This document shows positions 1 through 11,784 of a stretch of 64,000 nt of DNA, piece after piece. Numbering within the stretch: position 1 is the first letter of the stretch; each line of letters begins with the position of its first letter. The DNA comes from Allium sativum (lineage: Eukaryota; Streptophyta; Magnoliopsida; Asparagales; Amaryllidaceae): positions 167,175,079-167,239,078 of the forward strand of contig CM060926.1 in the NCBI GenBank assembly GCA_030737875.1, given 5' to 3'. The notes below the pieces were generated by a model. The model saw only the letters and a program-made list of their open reading frames with translations. It ran no database searches and had not been told where the DNA came from. The translations under genes were made by a program, and so were the position numbers.

Positions 1-282
1 TTGAAATTAATGGTCGAAATTCACGAACTACCACGGCGCGGCGCGTTCTATTCAGGCCATTATATAATATACATAATATATATTTCGTCGATTTCTATCT
101 AAAACGAATTATATAAATAGTTTTAAAATCGTTTCAAAAGCAATTTCAACTTCCATTTCAATTCAAATCAAAATTGAATTCTTCTTTATAAATTCGTTTT
201 AAAATTCATTTCTATTCAATTCAAATTTCAATTCAATTTGAATTCATTTCAATTCGCTTTCAATTCCATTTGAATTCTTTTT

Positions 283-640
283 CAATTCAATTCATTTTCG
301 AAATCGTTTTCAATTCAATTCATTTCGAAATCGTTTTCAATTCAATTCATTTCGAAATCGTTATATATTCAATTCATTTCGAAATCGTTATATATTCAAT
401 TCATTTCGAAATCGTTTATATATTCAATTCATTTCGAAATCGTTATATATTCAATTCATTTCGAAATCGTTATATATTCAATTCATTTCGAAATCGTTAT
501 ATATTCAATTCATTTTGAAATCGTTTATATATTCAATTCATTTCGAAATCGTTTATATATTCAATTCATTTCGAAATCGTTTATATATTCAATTCATTTC
601 GAAATCGTTATATATTCAATTCATTTCGAAATGAATAAAA
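283..640. repeat. 27-28-bp tandem array in B2
   Basis: About 13 head-to-tail copies of a 27-28-bp unit with core TTCAATTCATTTCGAAATCG followed by a TTATATA or TTTATATA spacer. The first copies have a TTTTCAA spacer instead. It gives a repetitive spurious reading frame on the plus strand. Other B copies carry a different 24-bp array in the neighbouring part of the LTR. Confidence 0.9.
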
Positions 641-756
641 TCGAAATAAATATCGTTCACGTCAAAATGGCGTCAATCTAATCAACACGGCTTCATAAAT
701 TTCTATTTTCAAATATTCTATTTCAAATATTTCTTTTTCAAAATAGTTGTTATTAT

Positions 757-918
757 CAAAATATTTCGTTCAACACATGACCAATCTCAATGGATGAGTA
801 CTGTCAACACATGAACCTTTATTTTATATTGATAAAGATGTAAATTTTATTACTAAAATATTTCGTTCAACACATGACCAATCTCAATGGATGAGTACTG
901 TCAACACATGAACTTTTA
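757..918. repeat. Two-copy direct repeat in B2
   Basis: A block of about 55 bp, running from AAATATTTCGTTCAACACAT to GTCAACACATGAA, is present twice, separated by an AT-rich linker. It occupies the place of the 24-bp minisatellite in other B LTRs and shares its CAACACATGAA word, so it is probably an eroded and re-amplified form of that array. Confidence 0.75.
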
Positions 919-1789
919 TTTTATAATATTCTTTATTTTTCAAATTGGAATGAGGCCCAATCAATTACCATATAATGTTAATTATATGGATTTTCATACA
1001 TCACATGTATATAATAGCATTGAAAAATAATCAACCATCAACCAAAGTGCACCACACTGTATAAGCATCAAATATAAATATCTAACGCTTATAACAGCCT
1101 GTCAATCAATCGATCGACATATTTAATCAATCAGGATGAGTGAACTTCAAATTTCATCCTAACAACCGTGTGGGGTTTCAAACAATCAAACACAGATTTT
1201 ATTTGTGCAGTTGGGCGATGTGTAAAATTTATCGACCCAATCAATGTCAGTCAAATCAGTGTACATAAACAAACCGTCCGGTTTGTAAATGAATATTTAT
1301 TTATTCACATTCACGTTAAAAATTATATTTTTAACGACAAAACATTTTATTTCAACATATGAATTTCTATTCAGTTCATTCTTTAAATAAAATGATAGTT
1401 TTATTTTTCTAACTTATTTTAGAAAATTTCGGCGGCATAACGGCACGATACTAGAAACGGGACGAGGCCTAGCCTTATCCCCGGTCTAGTGAAGGCCCAC
1501 GCCATTCACACATCAATCAATCCATTCATTTCACCAAACAATTCAATTTCAATCAAATAATCTAACTTATTTTAGCAATCAAACAAACAAGTCCATGGTC
1601 TGTGGACGATTGTGTCGGGTGCTACTAAGCACCGTCTGCATCCTAGTATATATATATATAACTAGAAAATGAAATTGAAAGGTGAGAAATTCTCACATAT
1701 AGCTATCCTAGCTCCACGGCTCTTCTTTTACAGAAATCTTCGTTGTTCTCGCCTTTTTGTCACCTTCGTTGCTGTAGCCACTACATATG

Positions 1790-2110
1790 TAAAAATCGAA
1801 TTTTTACTTCGCTATTCAATATATAAAAATCGAATCTTTACTATCCTATTCAATATATAGAAATCGAATTTTTATCGGAATAAAAATCCTATTCTTATCG
1901 AAATAAAATCTTATTCTCATTTTCAAAACAATCTTCTTTCATATTCAAAACAATCATGTTTTATATTTTTAAAACAAAGCATATATATTTTAAAGACCAT
2001 GTATGTTTATTTTATCGCTATAAAAATCACATTTTTACTACTTACTAACATATATAAATTTCAATTCTTTTCACACATAAAGATCAAATCTTTTAACATA
2101 AAAACCATCT
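1790..2110. repeat. Degenerate AT-rich short-repeat block of B LTR
   Basis: Irregular repetition of words such as ATAAAAATCGAATTTTTA and related forms. The same kind of block lies at the same relative place in other B LTRs (about 33830-34370 and 47185-47660). Each unit is a small imperfect inverted repeat. It is not coding. Confidence 0.65.
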
Positions 2111-2229
2111 TCTACCATATTAAAAATTCAATTTTCATTTTATGCTACCTATAAATAAATAAATAAATATATACTTTTAATTTGCAAAGCTTTATATTTT
2201 CAAAACAATGTATAAAAAACAAGGTGAAT

Positions 2230-2640
2230 TTACTTAAGAACAATATATAAAACTCACTGTATAACAACAGTCGCAGTCTTCAAAGTTTGCTCCAACTAGG
2301 GCTCGGGTTGTAGGCTGCCACACTCCCATCCACGACGATCGCTCCCCGCCACGAGGAAGAACCTCGAAAGGCACGCCAGTGGGGCCCAGTCTCATCAGAC
2401 TCGGTGGCAGCAGGAGGGAGTACTTCGGGTGCGAACGGCGGAAGTCAACGAGGGAGGTTCGAGCCAAAAACTCAACGATGGGAACCGAAACCCACATGGA
2501 TTTGTAGAGTGGAAGGAGGACTTCATTGCTGCTTCAAAAATTCTTCGATTTCATTGAATATATCGATCAGAAATTAAGGGGGAAGAATCGACGAGTTTCC
2601 GCCTTACGTTGGGAAGAGAACGGCGGCTTTGACCCCGATT
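2230..2640. other. GC-rich block inside B2 LTR
   Basis: A stretch clearly richer in G and C than its surroundings, with an open frame of 87 codons on the minus strand (2234-2497) that resembles no family I recognise. A GC-rich block of similar size sits at the equivalent place in B1 (33480-33760), and another in D (31650-31960). I cannot align the three by eye. It could be a promoter/5'-leader region or captured host sequence. Confidence 0.5.
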
Positions 2641-4330
2641 GAAAATTGAATAGGGGTTTGACTTTGTTTGGGGTTATATAAATATATATTTAAATTTATT
2701 TAATTTCGAAAATACCCTTGTGTTTATACGAACTCGAAATCAAACCCAACGACTGTCGCCCCTAGCGTTATACCTCCATTCCGAACATAATGGGATATGT
2801 ATCGTAGGCTGATTCGACTGTTTGAATCAGTTTCCGTTAAATTTACATTTAAATCATTATATTGAATTTTAAGCGTACATTTCAAATTACCGGGGTCACA
2901 TACTAACTCGAAAAATTCCAGAAAAATATTTTCTAGCTTCGTATGGACGATACGGTCCTAACAAAACTAGTTTCGTCGAATTCTGAGACCGTTAGAAAAA
3001 TGGCCAATTTCCAGTCGATTAAAATCAACTAAAACTGGCCAAACGCGTTTTCCTTTGCCACGCTCACATATTGATTCGAAAAATTACGAAATTTGAAATC
3101 TAGCAACAACTTGACATCACGGATCCAACAAAAGTGGTTTCGTCGAAATCCGAGATCGTTTGCAAAATGGCTATTTTTAAGGGCCTGAATTCCATAGCGA
3201 CTATTCAGAATTTTCAACTGGACATATCTTTTGATTCCCGCTATGAAATCTCAATTTTTCGGATTCGTTAGAAAGATATTCACGAATGGATCCTAATGTT
3301 TTTGGTTTCACTAAAATCCGGATTGTTTTGCACCTGGTACATTCAATTGAAGTTTGAAATCGAATTATCGAACTACCGCGCCATTTTCAATTCTATTTAT
3401 AATTATATATAATTATTTATATTCTAACGACGACGTATATAATATATACGTCGAATTATATTCAAAATAAATTTCCTCATCAATTTTATTTAAAATAATC
3501 TATTTTAAATATTCTAAATCGCTAAAATTGCCAATTTAAAATTTTCAAACTGGCTCGCATTTTCCGGGTTGTTACATAAACTATTATATATAATATGCCC
3601 CAATTTTTAGGTCTTAAACCACAACATGTACAATGCCTTACATGTTTACAGTTCAATTTACGCCCCAAATCCTAAGTCATATATCCAATATACTTTATGT
3701 CTCAAATCTCAAGTCATATGTTCGATATACTTTATGTTTTAAATACAACGCATGTTATGTCCTCAAATCAATTACAAACCAGTTATGCCCAATTATACTT
3801 TATTTAATACTTTTCCCAATTTTAGCGCTGGTCATGTCCAAATCATATATTATGCCCAACTTTAGCGCTGATCATGTTCAAATCATATATTATGCCCAAT
3901 TTTATTTCCAACATACATTTATCTCTTAAGAGATTTGGCTCAGGGTCGCAGTAGCCTGGCTATAAAAACAAAAATGGAAGAAGGAAAGTAGAGACAAAGA
4001 ATGGACATAATAATATCAAGTGAGTTAGATCCAATGTATATAGAAAGACAGATAGAAATAGGCATAATCTCAGATTCAGATTTATTACAATGTCAAAATC
4101 ACAATTGAATTTTACTTCTGAAAGTAACATGAACTTACAAATTATAGAACAGTCTTGAATTCTGGGATATGATTTCTGAATTTGATTAGCTACTTCTTTG
4201 ATGTAGACTTTGATTGTTAACTTGAGAACTCTAATTTGATTGATTAAGGTGGAGGCTAGGTCACTTCAGGTTATAGCAGCATATAAACACTTATGAATTC
4301 GTGTGGAGAAAACAATAGGTTTAGGCGTCT

Positions 4331-4337
4331 TTTTATA
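4331..4337 (-). promoter_or_regulatory. TATA box of A2 3' LTR
   Basis: TATAAAA on the minus strand, about 530 bp inside the LTR. The equivalent box is present in the 5' LTR at 10874-10880. It is downstream of the GTCGAC cluster in the transcription direction. Confidence 0.6.
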
Positions 4338-4479
4338 GGTGTATAGGAAGATTTAGAGCCTTCTGATCAGTGTAGAAGTCATCAGAATCGTTTATAGCAG
4401 AAAAATACGTCACACAGCGAATCAGGGAGCGACACATCAGCCAAAACACGTCGTCCAGAAATTTCGTCCAGATCTGGAA

Positions 4480-4575
4480 AAAGGGGTCGACACCCTATTG
4501 GGAGGGTCGACACCTATGTCGACTCACATATGGGTGAGTCGACTCCTATGTCGACTCCCCTAAGGGGGGTCGACA
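4480..4575. repeat. GTCGAC cluster, A2 3' LTR
   Basis: Several GTCGAC palindromes separated by G-rich or C-rich spacers (GGGG, CCCC), about 290 bp from the LTR start. A cluster occurs at a similar place in all six A/C LTRs whose promoter end is in the window. Confidence 0.85.
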
Positions 4576-5479
4576 GCTGTTGATCGGGAATTTTCCCACC
4601 CACTTCCCTTTGGCAGATTTCGAATTTTAGACCTATTTTGACTTCTGGAATTATTTTAAATGTATATATATACTTCCTTGGGCGTATACAAATTTCTAAG
4701 GCTTATAACTTCTTCATATGGTGTTCGATTTACGCAAACTCAAACTTTAACTCAAGCAGAATTCCAAGACGAACGTAATGGCGCAACCCATTTCTTTTAA
4801 TTCTTCTTTAAAGATTAATTATTCTTTAATTAATTACTTTAATATCCCTAGGAAATACGGGGTGTTACATTCTCCCCTGCTTTAAAGGATTTCGTCCCCG
4901 AAATCTCCAAGTCAAGGAGAATGTAACCTAACATCCAACATCCATCTACTCAACCATTCAATCACATGCGTCCATTATCCTTAAAAAAATTCTAATGCTT
5001 TTCATGAACATATGCATAGTGTGTGTATATGTCCTTATCTAATGCAAAATCAGGAGGTCTGCTGATTCAGTTGACCTCCTTAATGCGAACTATGTCAGCG
5101 CCTTGAGTCCATCATGTATGCAATTACTCCTAATCGTACTTTATAACTTCTACATGAGTGCTCAATCATTCATACAAATGCAACATACATATGATAACAC
5201 ACCAAGTTTCAATCCATATATATAAAAATTCACTTATGCATATGCAATATGGAAGTGACGGAGCCGATCCAGTGCCTAATGTGTGTATATGCATCCACGA
5301 GCAACCACTAGCAAACACTTGCAACCACTTGCAACCATCAATCATAACATGTTTCAAACACATGTTTACATCCATTGGCTTCTACTAAAGGATCGAGGAT
5401 AGAACTGAGAGGAAATACATAAAGGATAAAACCTAACATGCAAATAAATTTTACAGAAAAAGAGAGATCATGGATTTAC

Positions 5480-5610
5480 CCTCAAAAAGGGTATGTGGCG
5501 CGTATCTAGTCTTCAGTCTTCTAAATCACACCTTCTTGAGCTCCATTCCGTATTGCTCTGACTGTCTTGACTTCACGACTACGTAGCTGCTTAATTTCTG
5601 TTTCCAGAAT
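5480..5610 (-). pseudogene. Integrase C-terminus/chromodomain remnant (A2)
   Basis: The minus-strand translation shows the chromodomain pattern of plant chromoviruses: a short REVKTV strand, a divergent aromatic strand, then a TED...YPFFE ending that resembles the usual TWE.E..MR..YP tail. A stop replaces the expected Trp codon before KTED. In intact elements the chromodomain is fused to the integrase C-terminus and steers insertion to particular chromatin. Here it lies about 600 bp before the polypurine tract. Confidence 0.72.
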
Positions 5611-5769
5611 GTGCGTTGGAACTCATTTCACTATCGCCTCTTGTTCCACCTTTTCTTCTTATAGTATACTTGGCACTACAACTTCCGCTGTGTCATGCTA
5701 ACATTCCCATAACTATCTCTTGGAAATAAACATATGCTAACCATGTTACCAAGTGTATATACTAAGATG

Positions 5770-6350
5770 ATTAGATTCTTCTCCGTCAATCTAGTAAGTG
5801 GGGCCGATATCTTCATAAAGTCCTTAATTAACTTCCGATATTAGCCCGCTAGTCTAAGAAAGCTTCTTACTTCTGTTGCATTCCTTGGGACCTTCCAGTC
5901 TTGCACCACAACTACTTTTGCGGGACATACAACTATCCCTTCTTTGGGCGCCATATGTCCTAAAATCCTTACTTCTTATCTCCAAAAATGACATTTTTGG
6001 AGAACTTCGCCTTAACTTGATGCGCTTGGAGGGTATCCGAGACTTCCGTTAGATGCAAAGCATGTTCTTCCTCATTCCAAAATATCATCTATGCACAAGC
6101 GAAGTGAACCATTCGCCTTTGTAACGAAAATGAGTGGAGCACCCCATTCAGAAATACTTCGCCTTATGAACCATTTCTCAAGTAACTCTTTTACTTGTTT
6201 ACTGAACCTTTCCTTTCCTTTAGAGTCACATGTCGTATAGGTAATGCAACTGGCTTTGCATTATCAGCTAGATATACGCGGAAGTCTATCTCGCGCTTTA
6301 GGGGATAAATCCCTAACCAAATAAAAAACATCTGCTTACTCATGGACTAC
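5770..6350 (-). pseudogene. Reverse transcriptase remnant (A2)
   Basis: The minus-strand translation shows Ty3/gypsy RT landmarks: [16 protein letters not shown] (N-terminal PP.R...F.IDL region), then a fusion of the RLCID motif directly to DIL, followed by EEEHALHL, then remnants of the D.W..P....E.RSF..LAG stretch and the APLT motif. Direct joining of RLCID to DIL means that the palm segment between the two Asp motifs has been lost. Several stops and at least one frameshift are present. Not functional. Confidence 0.78.
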
Positions 6351-6413
6351 TCCAACGGATCGCAAATCGTCGATAGATGTATAAAGTGATTCTAGGTAGC
6401 TAAGACAAACTGA

Positions 6414-6750
6414 TCACTTAAGATCACACGAAATCTCGAGGGTATTCCCGAAGCAAGTTAAAAGTCTAACTACCCTCCTTTCACAATTACTAGCTAACCA
6501 ATCCATGCCTAGAATCAACCCATAGCCCATGAAATCAAAAACATAAGCATTACACTTAAACTCAATACTTAATATAGTTATTCTCAAATCCTTAAAAACC
6601 AAAGACAAATGAGCCGCACCACCAATTGGATTTGAGACAATAATGGGATCCTCTACTATAGAAGCTCTAGGGTGCAGAGACTCAACTGTGAAAGCAGATA
6701 CAAACGAATGTGAAGCGCTAAAATCAAAAGAGGACTAACAGGATGATCAA
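6414..6750 (-). pseudogene. Aspartic protease remnant (A2)
   Basis: A 64-codon open stretch (6414-6608, minus) contains the hallmark LILGMDWLASN, the C-terminal motif of the Ty3/gypsy retropepsin, preceded by FKCNAYVFDFMGY. The expected catalytic D(S/T)G triplet upstream is not preserved. A matching remnant is present in A1 at 23308-23610. Confidence 0.82.
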
Positions 6751-6857
6751 AAAGAAAAACTAGACTTTTCCAACAGAAACTTTACTACCTCTCTCTTAGG
6801 TACGCTGGCGGTGAGAGTGTGCACATGCCCTCCGTAAAATCCTGTATTTTGTTCTTG

Positions 6858-6901
6858 CCCTTGTCCTTAATTTTATGACCCGTTATACTATAATAACGAC
6901 A
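6858..6901 (-). pseudogene. Gag zinc-knuckle remnant (A2)
   Basis: The minus-strand reading gives a CCHC knuckle frame in which the first Cys and the GH pair survive, but the second and third Cys have changed to Tyr and Lys. It is followed by a Lys-rich tail, as in other A/C gags. The gag core upstream is missing. Confidence 0.55.
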
Positions 6902-7396
6902 CATCCTCTTGTCTTAGATTTTTCTATTCTTTCCTCCTTCGTGAACCAAGTCCATATCCATGAGTTTCTCATCCTTGGGTTGTGTTCCTTAGCCAAACCC
7001 CATTATTCTCATCTTTGCCATCTTTGTGTAACTTGTTGACAAGTCTCTTGAAAGCTACCTCCCTCACACAGGAAACCCTACAAAGCTTGAAAGAAAATTA
7101 GCCGCAGGTGAAACTACTACGGCTATATATGGAAGTTGGGCATTTTTCCGCCCTTTGACAGGTGTCGTCTCATCAAGCCTACGGAACCATGCCGCGATGA
7201 GGTTACCTCCGAGAAAGCCAGGAACCCCGGAGACTCAAGAAAGAAGGAAACAAGGATTCAAACAGAGGATAAAAAGATAATGCATATGGCTTTGGGGAAT
7301 ATGCCTTTAAAACAAAACTTTTCTTTAGAGAATGCTTCTTTTAAAACTGTTTTGGAAATAATTTATCAAATCTTTTATCTGATCTAGTAACCTTCA

Positions 7397-7408
7397 GCTC
7401 TGATACTA
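7397..7408 (-). other. Primer-binding site of A2
   Basis: The minus strand reads TAGTATCAGAGC, one mismatch from the initiator Met-tRNA complement TGGTATCAGAGC. It lies two bases inside the 5' LTR boundary at 7411. Confidence 0.85.
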
Positions 7409-8589
7409 CGTGTAACACCCTATGTCCATTAAGGTTACTCACCAAGGGAATGCCTTAACTTCGATGGAGCATTTTAGGTAAAAGATGCAGGTAAATTACA
7501 AGACAGACAAATAAAACAGCGAAAAATAAATTCATTTTATTAACAATGTGGTTCAGTCAAGCTTCTACAACAATTGTCTCAATCATATTTAAAAGTAATA
7601 CATAGAACTTCTGTCTTGATTCAAAAACTTCCAAGTATAAAAGAAGCATAAAAATAACAATGATATTCCCCCATAAAGCATAAACCAGCCATAGCAGTGG
7701 AAGAGAGAGTCCAAAACAATACATCGACTATCTTCGAGCTTGGAAAGAAAACTGAGCTAATAGGTAATATTTCCTCCTTATGAACCTGGGGGGAGGGGGA
7801 AGGAAACGCAAGAAAAGAGGCGAAACAAACTAGGTCAGACATAAGTCTGGTAAGTCCAGTGACTTTTGGCATGTAAATAGGAAAAAGCATCATGACATGA
7901 ATAAACTGAATATAAGACAATACCATGATAACATGGATAACAAGATAACCTAAGATTTGTATAAGATATGATAAGGCAAGATAAACTTAAAGCACTCCTA
8001 CTCTTTCTCTGCTTCGCTACTACCTTGTTATTCTGATTTTTATATCTCTACACCACCTAACTAGTGTCCCAACTAGTAATCTGTATAAAATGATCATATG
8101 ATAATGTGATTCCAATCCCCGTAATTGTGGTAGCCTTCAGGTGTACATCTATTGTGAGGATTCCACCTCATTCTGCCTAGTTGCCATGAATATGTTAGAT
8201 GTAGCCTTACTACCCTATCGGTCGGCTCCGTACTTGTATTAATGTTCCATGTGTCTGTGTCAATCAGCCCTCTCTTGCATGTAGATACCCTGTGTTGGTC
8301 CCACTATAAGGTGTATCAATCCTTATTATAGCAACCTGACATGATTCAAGATGCACAGTGTATAACTACTGGTATCTAGTGCCTGCTTTTTCCTACTCCG
8401 GAGTACGTGCATGCCCGTAATCCATCAGAACCTACACTGACGTAAACCCTGCCGATATTTTGACTGCTTATAATCAGCCCAATATTCGTGCCCCACTTGC
8501 CTAGTTTCAAGGTACCTTGATACATCTATGTGGGTTACTACTGAAATGGGTCCCCGTTACTAGGGTTTCCTATTAGTTAAGTTTGTGGG

Positions 8590-9370
8590 CCTACATTTAC
8601 TAATATCACCCACCAACCCGATATGTACTTAACCCGCCCACTAATTCAAACATGTTTACTTAATGGTTAAGTTTGTGGGCCTATATTTACTAATATTACC
8701 CACTATCTGAATATGTACTTAACCCTCCCACAAATTATGTCATACTAGTTAATTGTTGTCCGTTCATATTATCTTAACCCACCCACTCATCATGTCATGT
8801 TGGTTAAGTGTTTCTTATTAACCCTTCTCACTCGTCATGCTGGATTGGTTAAGTTTTTCCTATAAACTTAACCCTGTTCATTCATCTTGTTATATTGGTT
8901 AAGTATTTCCCATTAACTTAACCTCATTCGTTCATCAAGTTACATTTGTTGAGTGTTTCTTATTAACTTAACCCCACGCGTTCATCATGTTGTAATGGTT
9001 AAGTGTCATTAATCAATTCAAGTTAACTTAACCTACCCACTTGTCATGTTACATTGGTTAAGTGTTGCCTTCATGTGTTAACTTAACCCTTCCATGCATC
9101 CTGTTATATTGGTTAAGTGTTGCTCTCTTGTTTTAACTTAACCCTACCCATTCATTATGTCATATTGGTTAAGTTTTTCTTAGTAACTTAACCCTTGTCA
9201 CTTTTCTAATTAACATGTTATAACGATTAAATGTTCTAAATTTATTTAACCCCACCTTCTTGTCTGATTAAAATGTTATAATGGTTAATTTTTTTAAATT
9301 TACTTAACCCCATCTTATTGTCTAATTAACATGTTATAACGTTAAGTATTGCCTTAGTAAACTTAACCCT
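8590..9370. repeat. Hairpin minisatellite of A2 5' LTR
   Basis: About a dozen units of roughly 46-65 bp, each containing an inverted pair GGTTAAGT and ACTTAACC (or AACTTAACC). Every unit can therefore fold. The same array is present in both LTRs of A1. Confidence 0.88.
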
Positions 9371-9424
9371 ACCATTCTTATCATGTCTTGTTCATTAGCA
9401 TTAATTGATTTATTAATGCACCAA

Positions 9425-9640
9425 CCTCTCACATTAGATCTATGTTGTTGCGGTTACTAGATGTGCCATACAGTTTCGGGCCGTTTTACACCACAACTCA
9501 ATCTAACCTCGGGTTTTCTTGGGCATGATGCACTAACCTCTCACATTAGATATGTGTTGTTGCGGTTACTGGATGTGCTGGGCGGTTCCGGGCAGTTTTA
9601 CACCGCAACTCAATCTAACCTCGGGTTAGGCATATTTATC
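9425..9640 (-). repeat. Conserved GC-motif dimer, A2 5' LTR
   Basis: Two direct copies of about 110 bp. Each has a GAGGTTAGATT stem, a GC-rich core like CCCGGAACCGCCC followed by GCACATCCAG, then AACCGCAACAACA and ATCTAATGTGAGAGGTT. Paired copies are found in all five A/C LTRs that reach this part. Confidence 0.85.
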
Positions 9641-10873
9641 TTTTAGCATATTTACCATACATGTCCAAGTCTAGATTTTATATGCTAAGTATCCCAAATT
9701 CACAAAACTGGTCGTGTTCCAATTCTCAAGTTATATCTCAATAAAGCTAAATTCAAGTTATGCCCCACAAATTCACTTTCAATAGATTTCAGCATATTAG
9801 TCAGTTTAACAAATTAAACCTCACTTAAAGTTCCATTAACGTATCTCGCCTAATAAATTAAGCCTATAAACTTACATGCTCAAAGTCATGGTCATAATCC
9901 ACAATACAACACATGCCCTATGGTTTAGTCATATTGCACCATACAAAATATTCTCCAAGAACCGCCAATCATGATTCATAGTATAAACTATGCCAAATTA
10001 TAGCCTTTAATTACAGTGCATGCCAATTAACCCAAAATCCCAATTTAGGTGTGTTCACATTTTACAATTATCCCTATCTTACTATAGGTTTTCATGAATA
10101 ATCTCCTTTTTCCAAGTCATAAACTATAATATATAATATGCCCCAATTTTTAGGTCTTAAACCACAACATGTACTATGCCTTACATGTTTACAGTTCAAT
10201 TTACGCTCCAAATCCCAAGTCATATGTCCAATATACTTTATGTCTTAAATCTCAAGTCATATGTTCGATACACTTTATTTTTTAAATACAACGTATGTTA
10301 TGTCCCCAAATCAGTAACAAATCAGTTATGCCCAATTATACTTTATTTAATACTTTTCCCAATTTTAGCGCTGGTCATGTCCAAATCATATATTATGCCC
10401 AACTTTAGCGCTGATCATGTTCAAATCATATATTATGCCCAATTTTATTTTCAACATACGTTCATCTCTTAAGAGATTTGGCTCAGGGTCGCAGTAGCCT
10501 GGCTATAAAAACAAAAATGGAAGAAGGAAAGTAGAGACAAAGAATGGACATAATAATATCAAGTGAGTTAGATCCAATGTATATAGAAAGAGTGATAGAA
10601 ATAGGCATAATCTCAGATTCAGATTTATTACAATGTCAAAATCACAATTGAATTTTACTTCTGAAAGTAACATGAACTTACAAATTAGAGAACAGTCTTG
10701 AATTCTGGGATATGATTTCTGAATTTGATTAGCTACTCCTTTGATGTAGACTTTTATTGTTAACTTGAAAACTCTAATTTGATTGATTAAGGTGGAGGCT
10801 AGGTCACTTCAGGTTCTAGCAGCATATAAACACTTATGAATTCGTGTGGAGAAAACAATAGGTTTAGGCGTCT

Positions 10874-10880
10874 TTTTATA
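10874..10880 (-). promoter_or_regulatory. TATA box of A2 5' LTR
   Basis: TATAAAA on the minus strand, about 495 bp from the LTR start and downstream of the GTCGAC cluster. Transcription should start roughly 30 bp beyond it. Confidence 0.65.
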
Positions 10881-10954
10881 GGTGTATAGGGAGATTTAGA
10901 GCCTTCTGATCAGCCAAAACACGTCGTCCAGAAATTTAGTCTAGATCTGGAAAA

Positions 10955-11090
10955 AGGGGTCGACACCCTATAGGGGGTTGACAACTATGTCGAATCCCCA
11001 ATAGGGGGGTCAAATACTATGTCGACTCCCCTTAAGGGGGGTCGACACCTATGTCGACTCCCCCTAGGGGGAGTCGACACCTGTTGAGCG
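10955..11090. repeat. GTCGAC cluster, A2 5' LTR
   Basis: Repeated GTCGAC and near-GTCGAC palindromes (some mutated to GTTGAC or GTCGAA) alternating with G4-6 and C4-5 spacers, about 285 bp from the LTR start. It matches the cluster in the 3' LTR at 4480-4575 with several base changes. Confidence 0.85.
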
Positions 11091-11374
11091 GGAATTTTCC
11101 CACCCACTTCCCTTTGGCTGATTTCGAATTTTAGACCTGTTTTGACTTATGGAATTATTTTATATGTATATACATACTTCCTTGGGCGTATACGAACTTT
11201 TAAGGCTTATAACTTCTTCATACGGTGTTCGATTTATGCAAACTTGGACTCTATCTCAAGCACTATTCCGAGGCGAACGCAATGGCACATCCCTTTTCCC
11301 TTAATTCATCATTTGAAGATTAATTATTCTTTAATTCATTGCTTTAGTATCTACAGGAAATACGGGGTGTTACA

Positions 11375-11784
11375 ACATTCTTTTCTTCCATTTTCCCCCC
11401 AGGTCCGTAGTGAGGGAATACTTCAGCTAAGTGCAAACCTTTTCCAGCTTGAAGAGAGTAGATGTATTTCTTGGATTCTCTTTCTTGGGATATGGATGTA
11501 GTTACACTTTTGTTAGGGATTTATGCTGCTTTACTACTGTTTTATGCTTCTTTATGTAATTGGAGATTTAATTCAAGACAGATGTTTTATTATAATAATT
11601 TAGACGTTGGGTTTTGAGATAATTCTTGTAATGTTTTGACTGAACCACGCTATTTATGAAATGATTTTAGTTTTCCGCTATTTATATGTCTGTCTTGTGA
11701 ATTATCTGTTCCTTTTATCTAAAATGCTTCACCAAAGTTAATGCATTCCCTTTGTGAGAGACCTTAACGGAGGTGAGGTGTTTC
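11375..11784 (+). mobile_element. A0: 3' end of an A-type LTR
   Basis: Plus-strand sequence matching the last ~370-410 bp of the LTRs of A1 (22199-22582) and C (51593-51939). It includes the CCCCCCAG acceptor-like site (AG at 11401-11402), the TTTTCCGCT word and the terminal GGTGAGGTGTTTCA. It ends at 11784 directly against B1. A2 interrupts it, so the rest of A0 lies beyond A2 and off the left edge. The first five bases of B1 after it are GAACT, the expected target duplication. Confidence 0.8.

Larger units (their letters stand above)
1..3576 (-). mobile_element. B2: LTR of a family B element, cut by the window edge
   Basis: Read on the minus strand, an LTR begins at 3576 with TGTAACAACCCGG and runs leftwards off the window. 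Landmarks shared with other family B copies occur in the same order: a start block (2700-3576), a GC-rich block (2230-2640), an AT-rich short-repeat block (1790-2110), the GGTGAGAA hairpin (about 1680), a block shared with 46874-47000 and 12060-12180 (1168-1300), a block shared with 12280-12360 (940-1100) and a CpG-rich core (about 33-55). It interrupts the 3' LTR of A2: sequence resuming at 3577 matches A2's other LTR from about 10120. No coding capacity is visible. Whether it is a solo LTR or a full element cannot be seen, because the other end is off-window. Confidence 0.75.
3577..4869 (-). mobile_element. A2 3' LTR, first 1.3 kb
   Basis: Minus-strand LTR beginning at 4869 (TGTAACACCCCGTATTTCC on the minus strand), adjoining the polypurine tract of A2. 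It is nearly identical to 10121-11374, the matching part of A2's 5' LTR. It breaks at 3576, where B2 is inserted; the rest of this LTR should lie left of the window. It carries a GTCGAC cluster (4480-4575), a TATA box (4331-4337, minus) and a GTAAGT donor-like site (4133-4138, minus). Confidence 0.88.
4870..7410 (-). mobile_element. A2 internal region, decayed chromovirus
   Basis: About 2.5 kb between the two LTRs of A2, read on the minus strand: primer-binding site at 7397-7408, gag tail and zinc-knuckle remnant near 6860-6900, protease remnant 6414-6750, RT remnant 5770-6350, chromodomain remnant 5480-5610, a non-coding tail with GCAACCACT-type short repeats, and a polypurine tract next to 4869. 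An intact Tekay-type internal region is well over 4 kb; the gag core, most of RT/RNase H and most of integrase are deleted, and stops and frameshifts run through the rest. It is a non-autonomous relic. Confidence 0.88.
7411..11374 (-). mobile_element. A2 5' LTR (3964 bp)
   Basis: Complete minus-strand LTR: TGTAACACCCCGTATTTCC at 11374, ending GGGTGTTACA at 7411. In transcription order it holds a GTCGAC cluster (10955-11090), a TATA box (10874-10880), a GTAAGT donor-like site (10676-10681), the two-copy conserved GC motif (9425-9640), a hairpin-forming TTAAG minisatellite (8590-9370), and a pyrimidine-rich acceptor-like CCCCCCAG (AG at 7786-7787). Promoter, transcript start and polyadenylation signals should all lie inside it. 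It is inserted into A0; the 5 bp after its outer end are ACATT, but the other target copy is off-window. Confidence 0.92.

Noticed and set aside
270..518. 82-codon repetitive frame
   Set aside because: By-product of the 27-28-bp tandem array in B2.
283..640. CRISPR-like regular repeats
   Set aside because: Units are contiguous without unique spacers, and the context is plant retrotransposon DNA.
3633..3929. 98-codon frame repeated at 10176-10472
   Set aside because: The two are the same part of A2's paired LTRs; there is no domain, and the frame is antisense to the element.
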